A model generated the notes under the pieces. The model was not told the DNA's origin. It ran no database searches and saw nothing but the letters and a program-made list of their open reading frames with translations. The position numbers and the translations under genes are program-made. Positions 19,348-28,866 of a DNA stretch of 64,000 nucleotides are shown here, piece after piece; within the stretch, counting starts at the first letter, position 1, and each line of letters opens with the position of its first letter. This DNA comes from Holosporaceae bacterium (GTDB lineage Bacteria; Pseudomonadota; Alphaproteobacteria; UBA3830): the NCBI GenBank assembly GCA_031267235.1, contig JAIRZM010000001.1, positions 31,512 to 95,511 of the forward strand. The letters run 5' to 3'.

Positions 19348-19462
19348 AATAAACTCTCCACTGAATAACCGTCGCCTCTATTTACACAAAAAATCCATAT
19401 TTTTCAAGACATTTATTGGCAAGTCCCAATCTACTAAAAACCAATTTCTAGAGGAAATTTCC

Positions 19463-21004
19463 TCATGATTCCAGAGATTTTAGCTCATTCAAAAAATTAA
19501 AAGTTTTAAAAAATTTTCCCGCGACATAAAACACCGCGAAACTAATAGCCACAACAATTAACAGGGCAACATTTCTATCCGTGCCGCCATTCAAGTAATA
19601 GGGGCCCGCAGCGACGTTCATGATCATAATCGAAAACAGCATTATAGCTGAAACCAAAATTTGATTTAGGCACTCTCTTGCGGTCTTGCGATCTATGCGC
19701 AGCGTGTCAAACTTTTTTAATGACAGAAAAAGATAAAGCCCGTTGCACCATGCAGAAAGAGATGTAGCCAATGCAATGCCGATGTGCTTCATACACGGCA
19801 TAAGCAGTAGCGCAAATAGCAAATTAGAAGCAATGGAAACCAAGCCGCCGTTTAGCGGTGTACGAGTATCTTTATTGGCGAAAAATGTTGTGGAAAACAC
19901 TTTTGTCGCCATATAGGCGGGCAGTCCGAAAGCAAGAGCCGCCAGCGCCGGCGCTGCCGCCGCGACATGCTCTGGACCGAAATTTCCGCGTCCATAAATA
20001 GCTCCCGTAACCGGTTCGCAGAGAGAGATTAAAATCACAGCTGCCGGAAACGTGAAGATAAAAGCAAACTGTAATCCAAGACTTATCTGTTTTTGAGCCC
20101 CAGCGTTATCTCTTTCATGTATTGCTCTCGTAAGTGGTGGCAAAAGAGCCGTGCTAAAGGCAATGCCTAGAATTCCCAACGGAAACTGATTCACGTGATC
20201 GGTGTAATAGAAATACGATACTGCTCCGGTGGGTAAAAATGATAAGATTACGAAATCTACAATGACATTCAACTGCCAGACGCCGGCTCCAACTGCTCCA
20301 GACACAAGTTTTTTGAAAAACAGCTTCACTTCCTCTTTCATGGGAGAAATATCCATGCCTATGTTAAAGCCACAGAATTTTACATTTATCCACAAAACGG
20401 CTACCTGGATAACTCCACCAAAAAACGTTGCCCAAGCCATTGTGTAGGCGGCGCTGGGAAAGCATAGCGGCCCAGTAAATAACGCTGCAATAATCAGTAC
20501 GTTAAGTATCAATTGAACAGCGGCTGGCATTGCAAATCTATTTACGGTATTCAGAACGCCGGCAAACAGCGCCGTCAAAAATGAGGCAGCTATGTAGGGT
20601 GAACAAATTCTCCCGAGACTTATTAGGTGCTCAAACTTTTCGGATGATGGATTAATTCCAGGAGCGTATGCCAACATAATATTCCGAAAGCATATGAGGC
20701 AGACGATCATTATAAATGATATGAGAAATACAAGCCACGTTAAAACCTGAGATGCGATTTTTTGCGCCGCATCATGGCCTTTATCTTTCAGCGTATTGGA
20801 AAATATCGGAAGGAACGATGCGTTGAAGGATCCCTCCGCAAATAGTTTGCGCAGTATATTTGCGAATTTAAAGGCTAATGAGAATACATCGGAGAATATT
20901 CCAGCTCCAAGGATGGAGGATTGCGCGATGTCTCGCATAAAGCCGCTCACTCGGTAAACCAGAGTCCAGCCGCCAACAGTAGCAACAGTCTTTATCAGGC
21001 TCAT
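19463..21004 (-). CDS. murJ: Lipid II flippase MurJ (MviN)
   Basis: SGFMRDIAQSSILGAGIFSDVFSLAFKFANILRKLFAEGSFNASFLPIF; multi-TM. Confidence 0.97.
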   Translation of the reverse strand: MSLIKTVATVGGWTLVYRVSGFMRDIAQSSILGAGIFSDVFSLAFKFANILRKLFAEGSFNASFLPIFSNTLKDKGHDAAQKIASQVLTWLVFLISFIMIVCLICFRNIMLAYAPGINPSSEKFEHLISLGRICSPYIAASFLTALFAGVLNTVNRFAMPAAVQLILNVLIIAALFTGPLCFPSAAYTMAWATFFGGVIQVAVLWINVKFCGFNIGMDISPMKEEVKLFFKKLVSGAVGAGVWQLNVIVDFVILSFLPTGAVSYFYYTDHVNQFPLGILGIAFSTALLPPLTRAIHERDNAGAQKQISLGLQFAFIFTFPAAVILISLCEPVTGAIYGRGNFGPEHVAAAAPALAALAFGLPAYMATKVFSTTFFANKDTRTPLNGGLVSIASNLLFALLLMPCMKHIGIALATSLSAWCNGLYLFLSLKKFDTLRIDRKTARECLNQILVSAIMLFSIMIMNVAAGPYYLNGGTDRNVALLIVVAISFAVFYVAGKFFKTFNFLNELKSLES

Positions 21005-21116
21005 AGGATAATAACTCCTCTAGTGAAATCACCATGTAGCCTACATACCACACGGGCGGGCGCATGACAAGAAGCTTCCCAGATCAATTCGTGAAAAACT
21101 TACCGAGAATAGGTAT

Positions 21117-22484
21117 TTGCCATTTCATTGGGCGGCAGTTTATGCCATAACTGTCCGACGTTTTGTGGAAAAGTCGTCGTTGAAAAAAATTGTATTGCCG
21201 TTAATGCTTCTTGCGCCAATTCTTCAGGCGAAATTTAATGCCTGCGAATTTAGGTTGAAAAACGGGCTGCAAGTTATTTGCGTTGAGAAAAAAAGCTCTC
21301 CCATAGTGCTATTTTCCATATGGTACCGCTGCGGTTCCAAATGCGACGCCGTTTCAAAAACTGGAGTTGCTCACTATTTGGAGCATATGGCCATTGCTTC
21401 CGATAAACTGTCACGAGACTTTTTAGAGGGCATGGGAGCAGAGCATAATGCCTTCACATCGATTAATTTAATTTGTTTTTATGAAATTGTTCCACTGAAG
21501 GCACTGGATCGCATATTCGAATACGAAGCCAAACGCATGGAATTGCCCAGCATTAATGATGAAGAATTTGTGGGCGAAAAGGGAGCAATTCTGGAAGAAA
21601 GAAATCAGCGTGTCGATAATGATCCGGACGGAGCGCAGCGCGAAGTTCTGCTCTCCAATATATTTAATAGGGAAATCGGTGGATCAGCGCTCATTGGTTG
21701 GAAACATGAAATAGAATCCATTCAAAAGCAGGATCTGTATGAATTTCATCAAAAATGGTTCGCTCCCAATAACGCGATTCTAGTAATAGTTGGAGATTGC
21801 AGTCCGGATGACGTGAAGACTCTGGCGGAAAAGCATTTCGCAATTAAGAAAATGAAAAAAATGCCAGAGGAAAAGACAGAAAATCGTGAATTCTCGGGTC
21901 TAAAGGAGATAGTTTGCAGCTCCCCTAAGCGAGGACTTTTCTCCTCCGTCGAATATATATACAACGTTCCATTTTCCTCAAAAAAGAATTTCCGCAAATC
22001 GTTGGCCCTGGATATGGGGCTAAAAATTCTCAATCAGCCGGCATTTTTCCTAAAAAAGACGCTGAAACATGTCCTAAATATTGCCAACGATGTTGCTTTT
22101 TCCTACACAAAAGGGATTTTTCAATGCGACATCGTTTCCGTAAGCATATCATCTTCCTCTCCGGAAAATCTTGCTGATTCCATAAAAACCTGGAAATATT
22201 TAAAAAATAAATTGCTAACGCTGGGAGTTTCCACCGGTGAACTGGAAGTCGTTAAGCGAAAGGAGAAACTTGCGCAGGCCTATCAGAGGAACAATATTGA
22301 ATATGTGGCGAATTATTTTGGCTGGCTAGCAGTCTGCGGATATTCTTTAAAAGATATTCAGACATCCGATGAAATTATAGACTCCATCACGGCGGCAGAG
22401 TGTAATCAGGCTCTTCGGGAGGTATTTTCCTCCATCCAGATAGCAGAGCAGCAAGCAATTCCGAAAGGTTATGATCGTGATTAG
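21117..22484 (+). CDS. M16-family metallopeptidase, catalytic (alternative GTG start 21165)
   Basis: LKNGLQVICVEKKSSPIVLFSIWYRCGSKCDAVSKTGVAHYLEHMA (HxxEH kept), EKGAILEERNQRVDNDP; signal-like N-terminus. Confidence 0.9.
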   Translation: MPFHWAAVYAITVRRFVEKSSLKKIVLPLMLLAPILQAKFNACEFRLKNGLQVICVEKKSSPIVLFSIWYRCGSKCDAVSKTGVAHYLEHMAIASDKLSRDFLEGMGAEHNAFTSINLICFYEIVPLKALDRIFEYEAKRMELPSINDEEFVGEKGAILEERNQRVDNDPDGAQREVLLSNIFNREIGGSALIGWKHEIESIQKQDLYEFHQKWFAPNNAILVIVGDCSPDDVKTLAEKHFAIKKMKKMPEEKTENREFSGLKEIVCSSPKRGLFSSVEYIYNVPFSSKKNFRKSLALDMGLKILNQPAFFLKKTLKHVLNIANDVAFSYTKGIFQCDIVSVSISSSSPENLADSIKTWKYLKNKLLTLGVSTGELEVVKRKEKLAQAYQRNNIEYVANYFGWLAVCGYSLKDIQTSDEIIDSITAAECNQALREVFSSIQIAEQQAIPKGYDRD

Positions 22485-23814
22485 GAAATTCTCATTCGTT
22501 TTCATTTTCATCGGGGCGACTTTTTTTCTAGCGCATGGAGAAAAGTGGAGCGACCTAGAGCGCACATCCAGCCTCAAGCAACTATTTTCTTCTTCCGGAA
22601 TTAAATTTTGGTTTATGCAAGACAATAGCGCTTCTTTGGTTCATTTGAGAATTGTTTTCAAAAATTCTGGAGCTTCTCATCAGGAAAAACATAAAGCTGG
22701 GTTGCCGAAATTTTATTCCCATGCAGTTTTTTGCGGCTCTGGAAAATACAATACAGTGGAATTTAAAAGAAAATGCTCAGATATATCTCTAAAATTATCA
22801 TGTCAGGCTGGCCTGGATACGGTAATCTTTTCCATGACTGCGCCAAAAATTGTTATGACTGAAGCGGCGGAACTTCTTAATGTTGCATTGAGCTCGCCAA
22901 TTTTTGATAGGGACAAGGTGAAAGAAATTCAAGATGGAATTGGATATTCCATACAAAATTATGCTCTCAATCCAGTTGTATCCGCATTGCATATTTTCGT
23001 TCCATCCATAATCTTTAAATCACACGCCTACGAAAGTGGAACTCAGGGAAGCTCAGAAAATTTCATGAAATTATCCATTGATGATCTCAAAAAATACAAA
23101 GAAAAATTTTTAGTAACGGCCAACGCAGAAGCTTGCATATTTGGAGACGTCTCGGAAAAAGAGGCCATTTCACTACTAGATAGGGTTTTATTTAAGATAG
23201 AAAAGGGGCAGCCCGCTGAAGACCACGTTCCAGACACGACTCCACTGCTGAGTTCAGAAATCGTCAAGTACTATGCCGAAGGCACCCAGAGCGCCATAAT
23301 ATTTATTACAAAAAATGAAAAGCCATTGTCTCACCGAAGAGCGGCGGCGATGATTTTATACCGCATTCTTGGAGAAAATTGCCTCTTCAAAAGTAGGATA
23401 ATGTCAGAACTTAGAATGAAACAAGGATTAATATACAGCGAATTTATGGTTCCCATAGATCTAAATCATGCCAATTATATTTTTGGAGTACTCTTAACGG
23501 ATAATTCGAAAGTATCACAGACAATGGCAGCTTTAACTAAAGTCATTAAAAATTTAAGAGAAAATGGCGTCACAAATGAGGAGCTGGAGTTCGCGCAAAA
23601 AAATATCACGGGATCATTATTGGTTGGCCTAAGGACATCCGGAGATCTTTGCGATTTTTGCCTAAAAAGAATGATAGATGGGGTTTCCCTAGATAGACTA
23701 TTCTATTTCCTGAAAGAAGTTGCGGAAGCGCAATTGGAAGATGTCAATAAGTTGGCTAAAGATCTTCTGGATGAGAATAATATGTCATGGTTAGTGATCG
23801 GCGGCGCTGCATGA
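22471..23814 (+). CDS. M16-like peptidase homologue without the HxxEH motif
   Basis: M16 fold pattern (LVHLRIVFKNSGASHQEKHKAGLPKFYSHAVFCGSG; MSELRMKQGLIYSEFMVPIDL); HxxEH position reads PKFYSHA. Confidence 0.8.
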   Translation: MIVIRKFSFVFIFIGATFFLAHGEKWSDLERTSSLKQLFSSSGIKFWFMQDNSASLVHLRIVFKNSGASHQEKHKAGLPKFYSHAVFCGSGKYNTVEFKRKCSDISLKLSCQAGLDTVIFSMTAPKIVMTEAAELLNVALSSPIFDRDKVKEIQDGIGYSIQNYALNPVVSALHIFVPSIIFKSHAYESGTQGSSENFMKLSIDDLKKYKEKFLVTANAEACIFGDVSEKEAISLLDRVLFKIEKGQPAEDHVPDTTPLLSSEIVKYYAEGTQSAIIFITKNEKPLSHRRAAAMILYRILGENCLFKSRIMSELRMKQGLIYSEFMVPIDLNHANYIFGVLLTDNSKVSQTMAALTKVIKNLRENGVTNEELEFAQKNITGSLLVGLRTSGDLCDFCLKRMIDGVSLDRLFYFLKEVAEAQLEDVNKLAKDLLDENNMSWLVIGGAA

Positions 23815-25073
23815 TAAAAAAGATATTGAGCGCTCTTTTGATTTTTTTCCAAACCATATGGTGCGGACAAACTGCCCCAAAGGTTAAGTTTGCGGAATGT
23901 ATTATTGACGACGGCTCCGCTGTCATTTTGTGCGAAAATTTTCGCATGCCCATCGTTGTGGTCGGGCTACTCTTCGACGTTGGATCGCTCGACGCTCCGC
24001 TGAATAAATTCGGAGTCGCCGAGATAGTCGCCGAAAACATGATCAATTCGAAAGCTCAAGAACAGCTTCGAAGTCTTGGAATTTCCTGCAGTGCAATTGC
24101 ATCGGAAACTTATACAGAAGTTTTAGCCGAAATGCATCCCAAGTATGTGAAAAAATTTTTCGAAATTATGCGCGAAAATTTTTCCAAATTTTCGGTGACA
24201 AATCTAGAGATACAAAAGAAGCAAATGATTGTTGATCGCAGGCTTGCCGATTATTATTCGGAAGATATAGTAAAAAATGAGATCTTTTCACACATAAAGC
24301 TGAAAAACAAAAATGCCGCCAACCAGATATTTAAAGAAAAATCTCTTCAATCTATTACGGAAGGCGATGTGAAACAATTTTTCGCTAATAATTACTTGGA
24401 CTGCCATTTAGCCATCATTGTCAGCGGCGCTTTAAATCTTCAAAATCTTCTAGAAAATTTACCCCCAATGAAAACGCAACGTCATCGCAGAGGAATTACC
24501 GATGATTTTTGCAAAAATGACGCCTTTAGGAACGTTTTGCTGGAAAGCAAACACATCGGCAGATCGTTGAGATATTTCTACAAAATTCCCAGCAAACAGA
24601 ACAACAATTTATCCGATATATTTTTTTGCCTTTTCAATTGCGAAGTTTTCAAATTTTTCAAAAAGATGAATCCGTTGCTGGTCGACTATAGAATTCGCAG
24701 CATTTTAGATCATGGAGATTGTTTGCAAGAAGTTTGCTTATATCCACGGGAAGATGTTACATTGGACCAGTTGCAGAAAGCATATGATTTTTTTGTAAAT
24801 CGTATACGAAAAACGCCCTTCTCACGAGAATCCTTTGCTAAAATTGCCAGAATGGGCGATTATGAGCATAGGTTTTTATGCAGCAGTCCACAAGAGCTTT
24901 ATTTGAAAGTTAGAAATCTCCATATGGCTGGAAAAAATATCAATTCCATTTATAAAATCGAGGACAACATCAAAAATGTGCGTTCGCAGGCTCTAAAGGC
25001 ATTTGGCGAAAAGGTGTTGGGAGAAAATTTGATCTTTAAAATTACCACAAAATACAATGCCAGATCCCTCTGA
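23811..25073 (+). CDS. Divergent M16-like protein, predicted non-catalytic
   Basis: ATGA overlap with the previous gene; FRMPIVVVGLLFDVGSLDAPLNKFGVAEIVAENMI aligns with the M16 catalytic segment but lacks HxxEH. Confidence 0.65.
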   Translation: MIKKILSALLIFFQTIWCGQTAPKVKFAECIIDDGSAVILCENFRMPIVVVGLLFDVGSLDAPLNKFGVAEIVAENMINSKAQEQLRSLGISCSAIASETYTEVLAEMHPKYVKKFFEIMRENFSKFSVTNLEIQKKQMIVDRRLADYYSEDIVKNEIFSHIKLKNKNAANQIFKEKSLQSITEGDVKQFFANNYLDCHLAIIVSGALNLQNLLENLPPMKTQRHRRGITDDFCKNDAFRNVLLESKHIGRSLRYFYKIPSKQNNNLSDIFFCLFNCEVFKFFKKMNPLLVDYRIRSILDHGDCLQEVCLYPREDVTLDQLQKAYDFFVNRIRKTPFSRESFAKIARMGDYEHRFLCSSPQELYLKVRNLHMAGKNINSIYKIEDNIKNVRSQALKAFGEKVLGENLIFKITTKYNARSL

Positions 25074-25158
25074 GAAAAGTTAATTGTTTTCGCTGGCATT
25101 TCCCTGAGCATCAAGATACCATGGAACCTACCTGTAATATCTGGGAGAAAAATCGACA

Positions 25159-26466
25159 ATGGAGGAGTATACAGTCTCGCGGCTATCTGCTTTGATCAAA
25201 AGATCCGTTGAGCAAAATTTTAGCGGAATTCGCCTGAAAGCCGAGGTCAGCGCGTTGAAAATTCCATCTTCCGGACATTTGTACTTCACCCTAAAGGATG
25301 CAGACGCAGTCATCGACGCAGTTTGCTGGAAGGGCGTTGCCCAGAGGCAAAAAATAAAGCTAGAAGACGGAATGGAAGTTCGATGCTTAGGACGAGTAAC
25401 AACCTACCAATTGCACTCCAAGTACCAATTTATGGTGGAAGAATTTGAACTTGCCGGCATAGGCGAGCTTCTCAAATTATTAGAAGAACGCAGAAAAAAA
25501 CTCGCCGACGAAGGTCTTTTTGACGCATCCAGAAAAAAACCTCTACCGGAAATTCCAAAATTGATAGGAATAATTACATCTTCCACTGGAGCTGTCATAA
25601 AGGATATGCTACATAGAATTGGCCAACGTTTTCCACGAGAAATTCTTCTGTGGCCAGTGCTTGTGCAGGGATCGGAGGCTGCTCGCCAGATCGTTGACGC
25701 CATACGCGGCATGAACGCCCTTCCGCCGGACAAAAGGCCAGATCTATTGATAGTGGCCCGCGGTGGCGGAAGTTTTGAGGACCTAATGCCCTTCAACGAA
25801 GAAAGCGTTGTTCGAGCAACGGCAGAAAGTCAAATTCCAATAATTTCAGCCGTTGGTCACGAAACCGATACAACATTGATCGATTACGCAGCCGATCTTC
25901 GAGCTCCAACTCCAACCGCTGCAGCTGAATTTGCAGTCCCCGAAAGAATAATGCTGCGAGCAAATGTGGCTAAAGTTTTTTCACAATTAACGCTTTTGAT
26001 TTCAAATAATCTGGAAAAGAAAAAATTATTTCTGCGATCAAATCGGATCCTAAATATCGAAAGCGTCGTTTCCGAAAGAATTCAGCGAGCGGATTATGTC
26101 TTCGATAGAATGGGCTCCGGCATAAAAAATAAAATTTCCTGGAAAAGCGTGTTGTTGGCGAAAATTATACTTCCCAAGCCAATGATTCAAAAAAATGTTG
26201 ATGGAATTTTTCAAAAATTAGCTTTTTTGTTCATTGCTCAATTTGAAAATGCTAAAAATCTATTGGCGCTCGCCGCCAGCGGCATTGAATCCAATTCCTG
26301 CGCTAATATTTTAAAAAAAGGATTCGCCTTTGTGGAATCCAATAAATCTCTTCCCATTACATCCGTCAAAGAAGCCGAAAAGCATTCGAATTTCGATCTG
26401 GTATTTTCGGATGGCAGACTGCAGGTATCTCCCAAAGCATTTCAAAAAAAATTATTCACCGATTGA
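25159..26466 (+). CDS. xseA: Exodeoxyribonuclease VII large subunit
   Basis: [97 protein letters not shown]. Confidence 0.97.
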   Translation: MEEYTVSRLSALIKRSVEQNFSGIRLKAEVSALKIPSSGHLYFTLKDADAVIDAVCWKGVAQRQKIKLEDGMEVRCLGRVTTYQLHSKYQFMVEEFELAGIGELLKLLEERRKKLADEGLFDASRKKPLPEIPKLIGIITSSTGAVIKDMLHRIGQRFPREILLWPVLVQGSEAARQIVDAIRGMNALPPDKRPDLLIVARGGGSFEDLMPFNEESVVRATAESQIPIISAVGHETDTTLIDYAADLRAPTPTAAAEFAVPERIMLRANVAKVFSQLTLLISNNLEKKKLFLRSNRILNIESVVSERIQRADYVFDRMGSGIKNKISWKSVLLAKIILPKPMIQKNVDGIFQKLAFLFIAQFENAKNLLALAASGIESNSCANILKKGFAFVESNKSLPITSVKEAEKHSNFDLVFSDGRLQVSPKAFQKKLFTD

Positions 26467-26493
26467 GTTTCTCCGGAGAAATACGCGCGAAAT

Positions 26494-26994
26494 CTATGCT
26501 GATTCCGATGACTCCTTTGGAACCTGCTGTTGCGCCTCCTCTCCAGATTTTGCAATAACCAGCTTTATGGGAGCCGATACTTCCGGATGAAGATCAACGA
26601 ACACCTCGTAGGTTCCCAAAAGCTTAATCGGAGAGTTTAGATTAATCTGTCCAGCCTTAACGATGAATCCAGCCTCCTTCATGGCGGAAGCTATATCCCG
26701 ATTGGTAACAGATCCATAAAGGTGATCCTTTTCGCTCGCTTGGCGAATTAGAACCACCGATAGATCTTTCATTTTTTCAGAAATTTTCTGAGCCTCCGAT
26801 CGCGTTTCAGCATTTTTGGCCTCAATCTGTGACTTTTTATCCGCAAAATATTTCAGATTTTCGTCGCTAGCTCTCAATGCTATCTTCTTGGTCAACAAAT
26901 AATTTCTGGCAAATCCTGGCTTGACGTTCACCACGTCGCCGATGTTGCCCAATTTTGCAACCCTTTGTAGCAGGATAACTTTTATGTGTTCCAT
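26494..26994 (-). CDS. rplI: 50S ribosomal protein L9
   Basis: MEHIKVILLQRVAKLGNIGDVVNVKPGFARNYLLTKKIALRAS; ATG 26994 preferred over the longer ORF. Confidence 0.97.
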   Translation of the reverse strand: MEHIKVILLQRVAKLGNIGDVVNVKPGFARNYLLTKKIALRASDENLKYFADKKSQIEAKNAETRSEAQKISEKMKDLSVVLIRQASEKDHLYGSVTNRDIASAMKEAGFIVKAGQINLNSPIKLLGTYEVFVDLHPEVSAPIKLVIAKSGEEAQQQVPKESSESA

Positions 26995-27023
26995 AAATCG
27001 ACCTTCAAGTAATACTTGATCGT

Positions 27024-27052
27024 AATATATAAAATGGCCAGTCATATTGCAA
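27024..27052 (-). promoter_or_regulatory. Predicted sigma70 promoter for rplI (TTGCAA-17 nt-TATATT)
   Basis: Spacing and boxes on the minus strand upstream of 26994. Confidence 0.5.
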
Positions 27053-27063
27053 TGCAATTTGTT

Positions 27064-27092
27064 GTAAGCGCAAACAAAATATTGTATCCTGG
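27064..27092 (+). promoter_or_regulatory. Predicted sigma70 promoter for infA (TTGTAA-17 nt-TATCCT)
   Basis: Boxes and spacing upstream of 27116. Confidence 0.45.
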
Positions 27093-27115
27093 TCGAACAT
27101 CTAATGGGAGTTTGT

Positions 27116-27334
27116 ATGGCAAAAGAAGACCTGCTGGAGTTTTCAGGCGAAGTGACGGAAGTTCTACCCAATGCAATGTTTAGGGTAAAATTGGAAAATG
27201 ATCATGTAATTTTAGCTCACACTTCAGGAAGAATGAAAAAGAACAGAATACGCGTTTTGGTCGGAGACAAAGTCAACGTGGAAATGACGACCTACGATTT
27301 CACCAAAGGACGCATCACCTTCAGATCTAAATAA
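27116..27334 (+). CDS. infA: Translation initiation factor IF-1
   Basis: [72 protein letters not shown]. Confidence 0.98.
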   Translation: MAKEDLLEFSGEVTEVLPNAMFRVKLENDHVILAHTSGRMKKNRIRVLVGDKVNVEMTTYDFTKGRITFRSK

Positions 27335-27384
27335 ATCCAGATCTTGCCTAAAATTATTCAATCTACTTTTTTCGTTAACTTGAA

Positions 27385-27413
27385 TTGCTTTTTAGAAAAT
27401 AGCAATGTATAAT
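27385..27413 (+). promoter_or_regulatory. Predicted sigma70 promoter (TTGCTT-17 nt-TATAAT) for the 27444 gene
   Basis: Boxes and spacing; overlaps the track's 27405 start, so the ATG at 27444 is the likelier start. Confidence 0.6.
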
Positions 27414-27443
27414 TTGTTAGAATATCTGTTACGGAGAAGATTC

Positions 27444-28193
27444 ATGAGAATTCTTGGAGGTTTTTGCTTTATATGGTGCATTTTTTCCTGCTATGCAGAA
27501 GATACCGCAAAAGTGGAATCCAAGGTCTACGCAGACATAAGCGAAGCGGCTCAAGACGCCGCAGTTTCGTTTGGCGGCATACGTGCGTTGCTTGGCATTA
27601 GCCTATTATTTCAGAAGTTTTTCGCCTCCATTGGAAATAAAGACAATTTTACAGAAAATACCATGAATGTTTTTGGAATCAGCACAGGCATGGAATATGC
27701 CAAAGAATTCCGGTATGGATTTTTAGTCGCCATTAATTTTGGAGCAGATATTTCCCAAAAAGGCAAGAAGGAAGACAGCTGGAACGCTCTGAATCGCGAA
27801 TACGAAACCCAAAGAGGAGCGATTCATGGCGGAATCCGCACCGGAAAATTTGAAAGCGACGTATTTAGTCCTTACATTGCCATAAAAGGCGGCTATTTGT
27901 TGCCCCGCTATAAATCCGTTATTTTTGTGAAAATAGGAGCATCACAGGTTGGCGGCATCTACCACTACAAGCAAGATGAAAATATTGTTTGCAACGTTGG
28001 CGTAAAAGCGCTTGTTCCATCCATTGGAATTGGAGTTGAGAGAAAAATGAATAACAAATTTGGAATTTCTCTGGAAGCTAATCTGCCCATAAAGAAAATC
28101 ATTAAAAGGCAAGAGGATAACGTGGAGCACAAAATTAAAGTTGGCAACGTCAGCATTAGACTTCTGGCCACCTACAGCGTTCTTAACAATTAA
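27444..28193 (+). CDS. Putative outer-membrane beta-barrel protein
   Basis: Signal peptide MRILGGFCFIWCIFSCYA; alternating amphipathic strands, C-terminal VGNVSIRLLATYSVLNN. Confidence 0.6.
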   Translation: MRILGGFCFIWCIFSCYAEDTAKVESKVYADISEAAQDAAVSFGGIRALLGISLLFQKFFASIGNKDNFTENTMNVFGISTGMEYAKEFRYGFLVAINFGADISQKGKKEDSWNALNREYETQRGAIHGGIRTGKFESDVFSPYIAIKGGYLLPRYKSVIFVKIGASQVGGIYHYKQDENIVCNVGVKALVPSIGIGVERKMNNKFGISLEANLPIKKIIKRQEDNVEHKIKVGNVSIRLLATYSVLNN

Positions 28194-28203
28194 ATTCCTA
28201 GAA

Positions 28204-28866
28204 TCATTCGTCGCGGATCTCTTTTGCCATCTCTAAAAAATCATGCCAAGCATCCTTTTTTTGCGACGGCGAGCGCAGCAAAAATGCCGGATGGAAAGTG
28301 GGGAGAATTTTGGCTGAAATCCCCTCCACCGACGTCCATTTTCCCCGCAATTGCATTATGCCTTGGGTAGTCTGTAGTAAAGATTTGGTGGCAGTTCCGC
28401 CGAGACACACTACCACCTTCGGATTGATCAGCGAAATATGCTTCAGCACGTAGGGCCGAAATACTTCTATCTCTTGATTAGTAGGAGTTCTATTGCCCGG
28501 CGGCCTCCAGGGTAAAATATTGGTTATGTATACCATTGTGCGATCAAATCCCACAGCTGCCAGAATCGTATTCAGTAGTTGACCGCTTTGCCCCACAAAT
28601 GGAATGCCCTGCTTGTCTTCTTCTTCTCCCGGAGCTTCTCCCAGCAACAGAACTTTAGCATGTTCATTTCCGGAGCCGAACACCATATTCCGAGCGCATT
28701 TTTTTAGTGAAATATCAACTGCCATCATGGATTCTTTTAATTCTGCTAATGTAGCGATGCTGCGGTTGGATTTTCTCTGAACAGCGGAAACTTCTCCCGT
28801 TACATCTGACACACCAGCAGCCAAAAACCATTTGGCAATTTGTTTTAACTCTTGATGCCGCATCAA
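28204..28866 (-). CDS. Uracil-DNA glycosylase, family-4-like
   Basis: [63 protein letters not shown]. Confidence 0.92.
   Translation of the reverse strand: MMRHQELKQIAKWFLAAGVSDVTGEVSAVQRKSNRSIATLAELKESMMAVDISLKKCARNMVFGSGNEHAKVLLLGEAPGEEEDKQGIPFVGQSGQLLNTILAAVGFDRTMVYITNILPWRPPGNRTPTNQEIEVFRPYVLKHISLINPKVVVCLGGTATKSLLQTTQGIMQLRGKWTSVEGISAKILPTFHPAFLLRSPSQKKDAWHDFLEMAKEIRDE

Noticed and set aside
19451-19464. Perfect 14-bp palindrome GAGGAAATTTCCTC at the murJ stop
   Set aside because: A few such palindromes are expected by chance in 64 kb, and there is no T-run to support a terminator.
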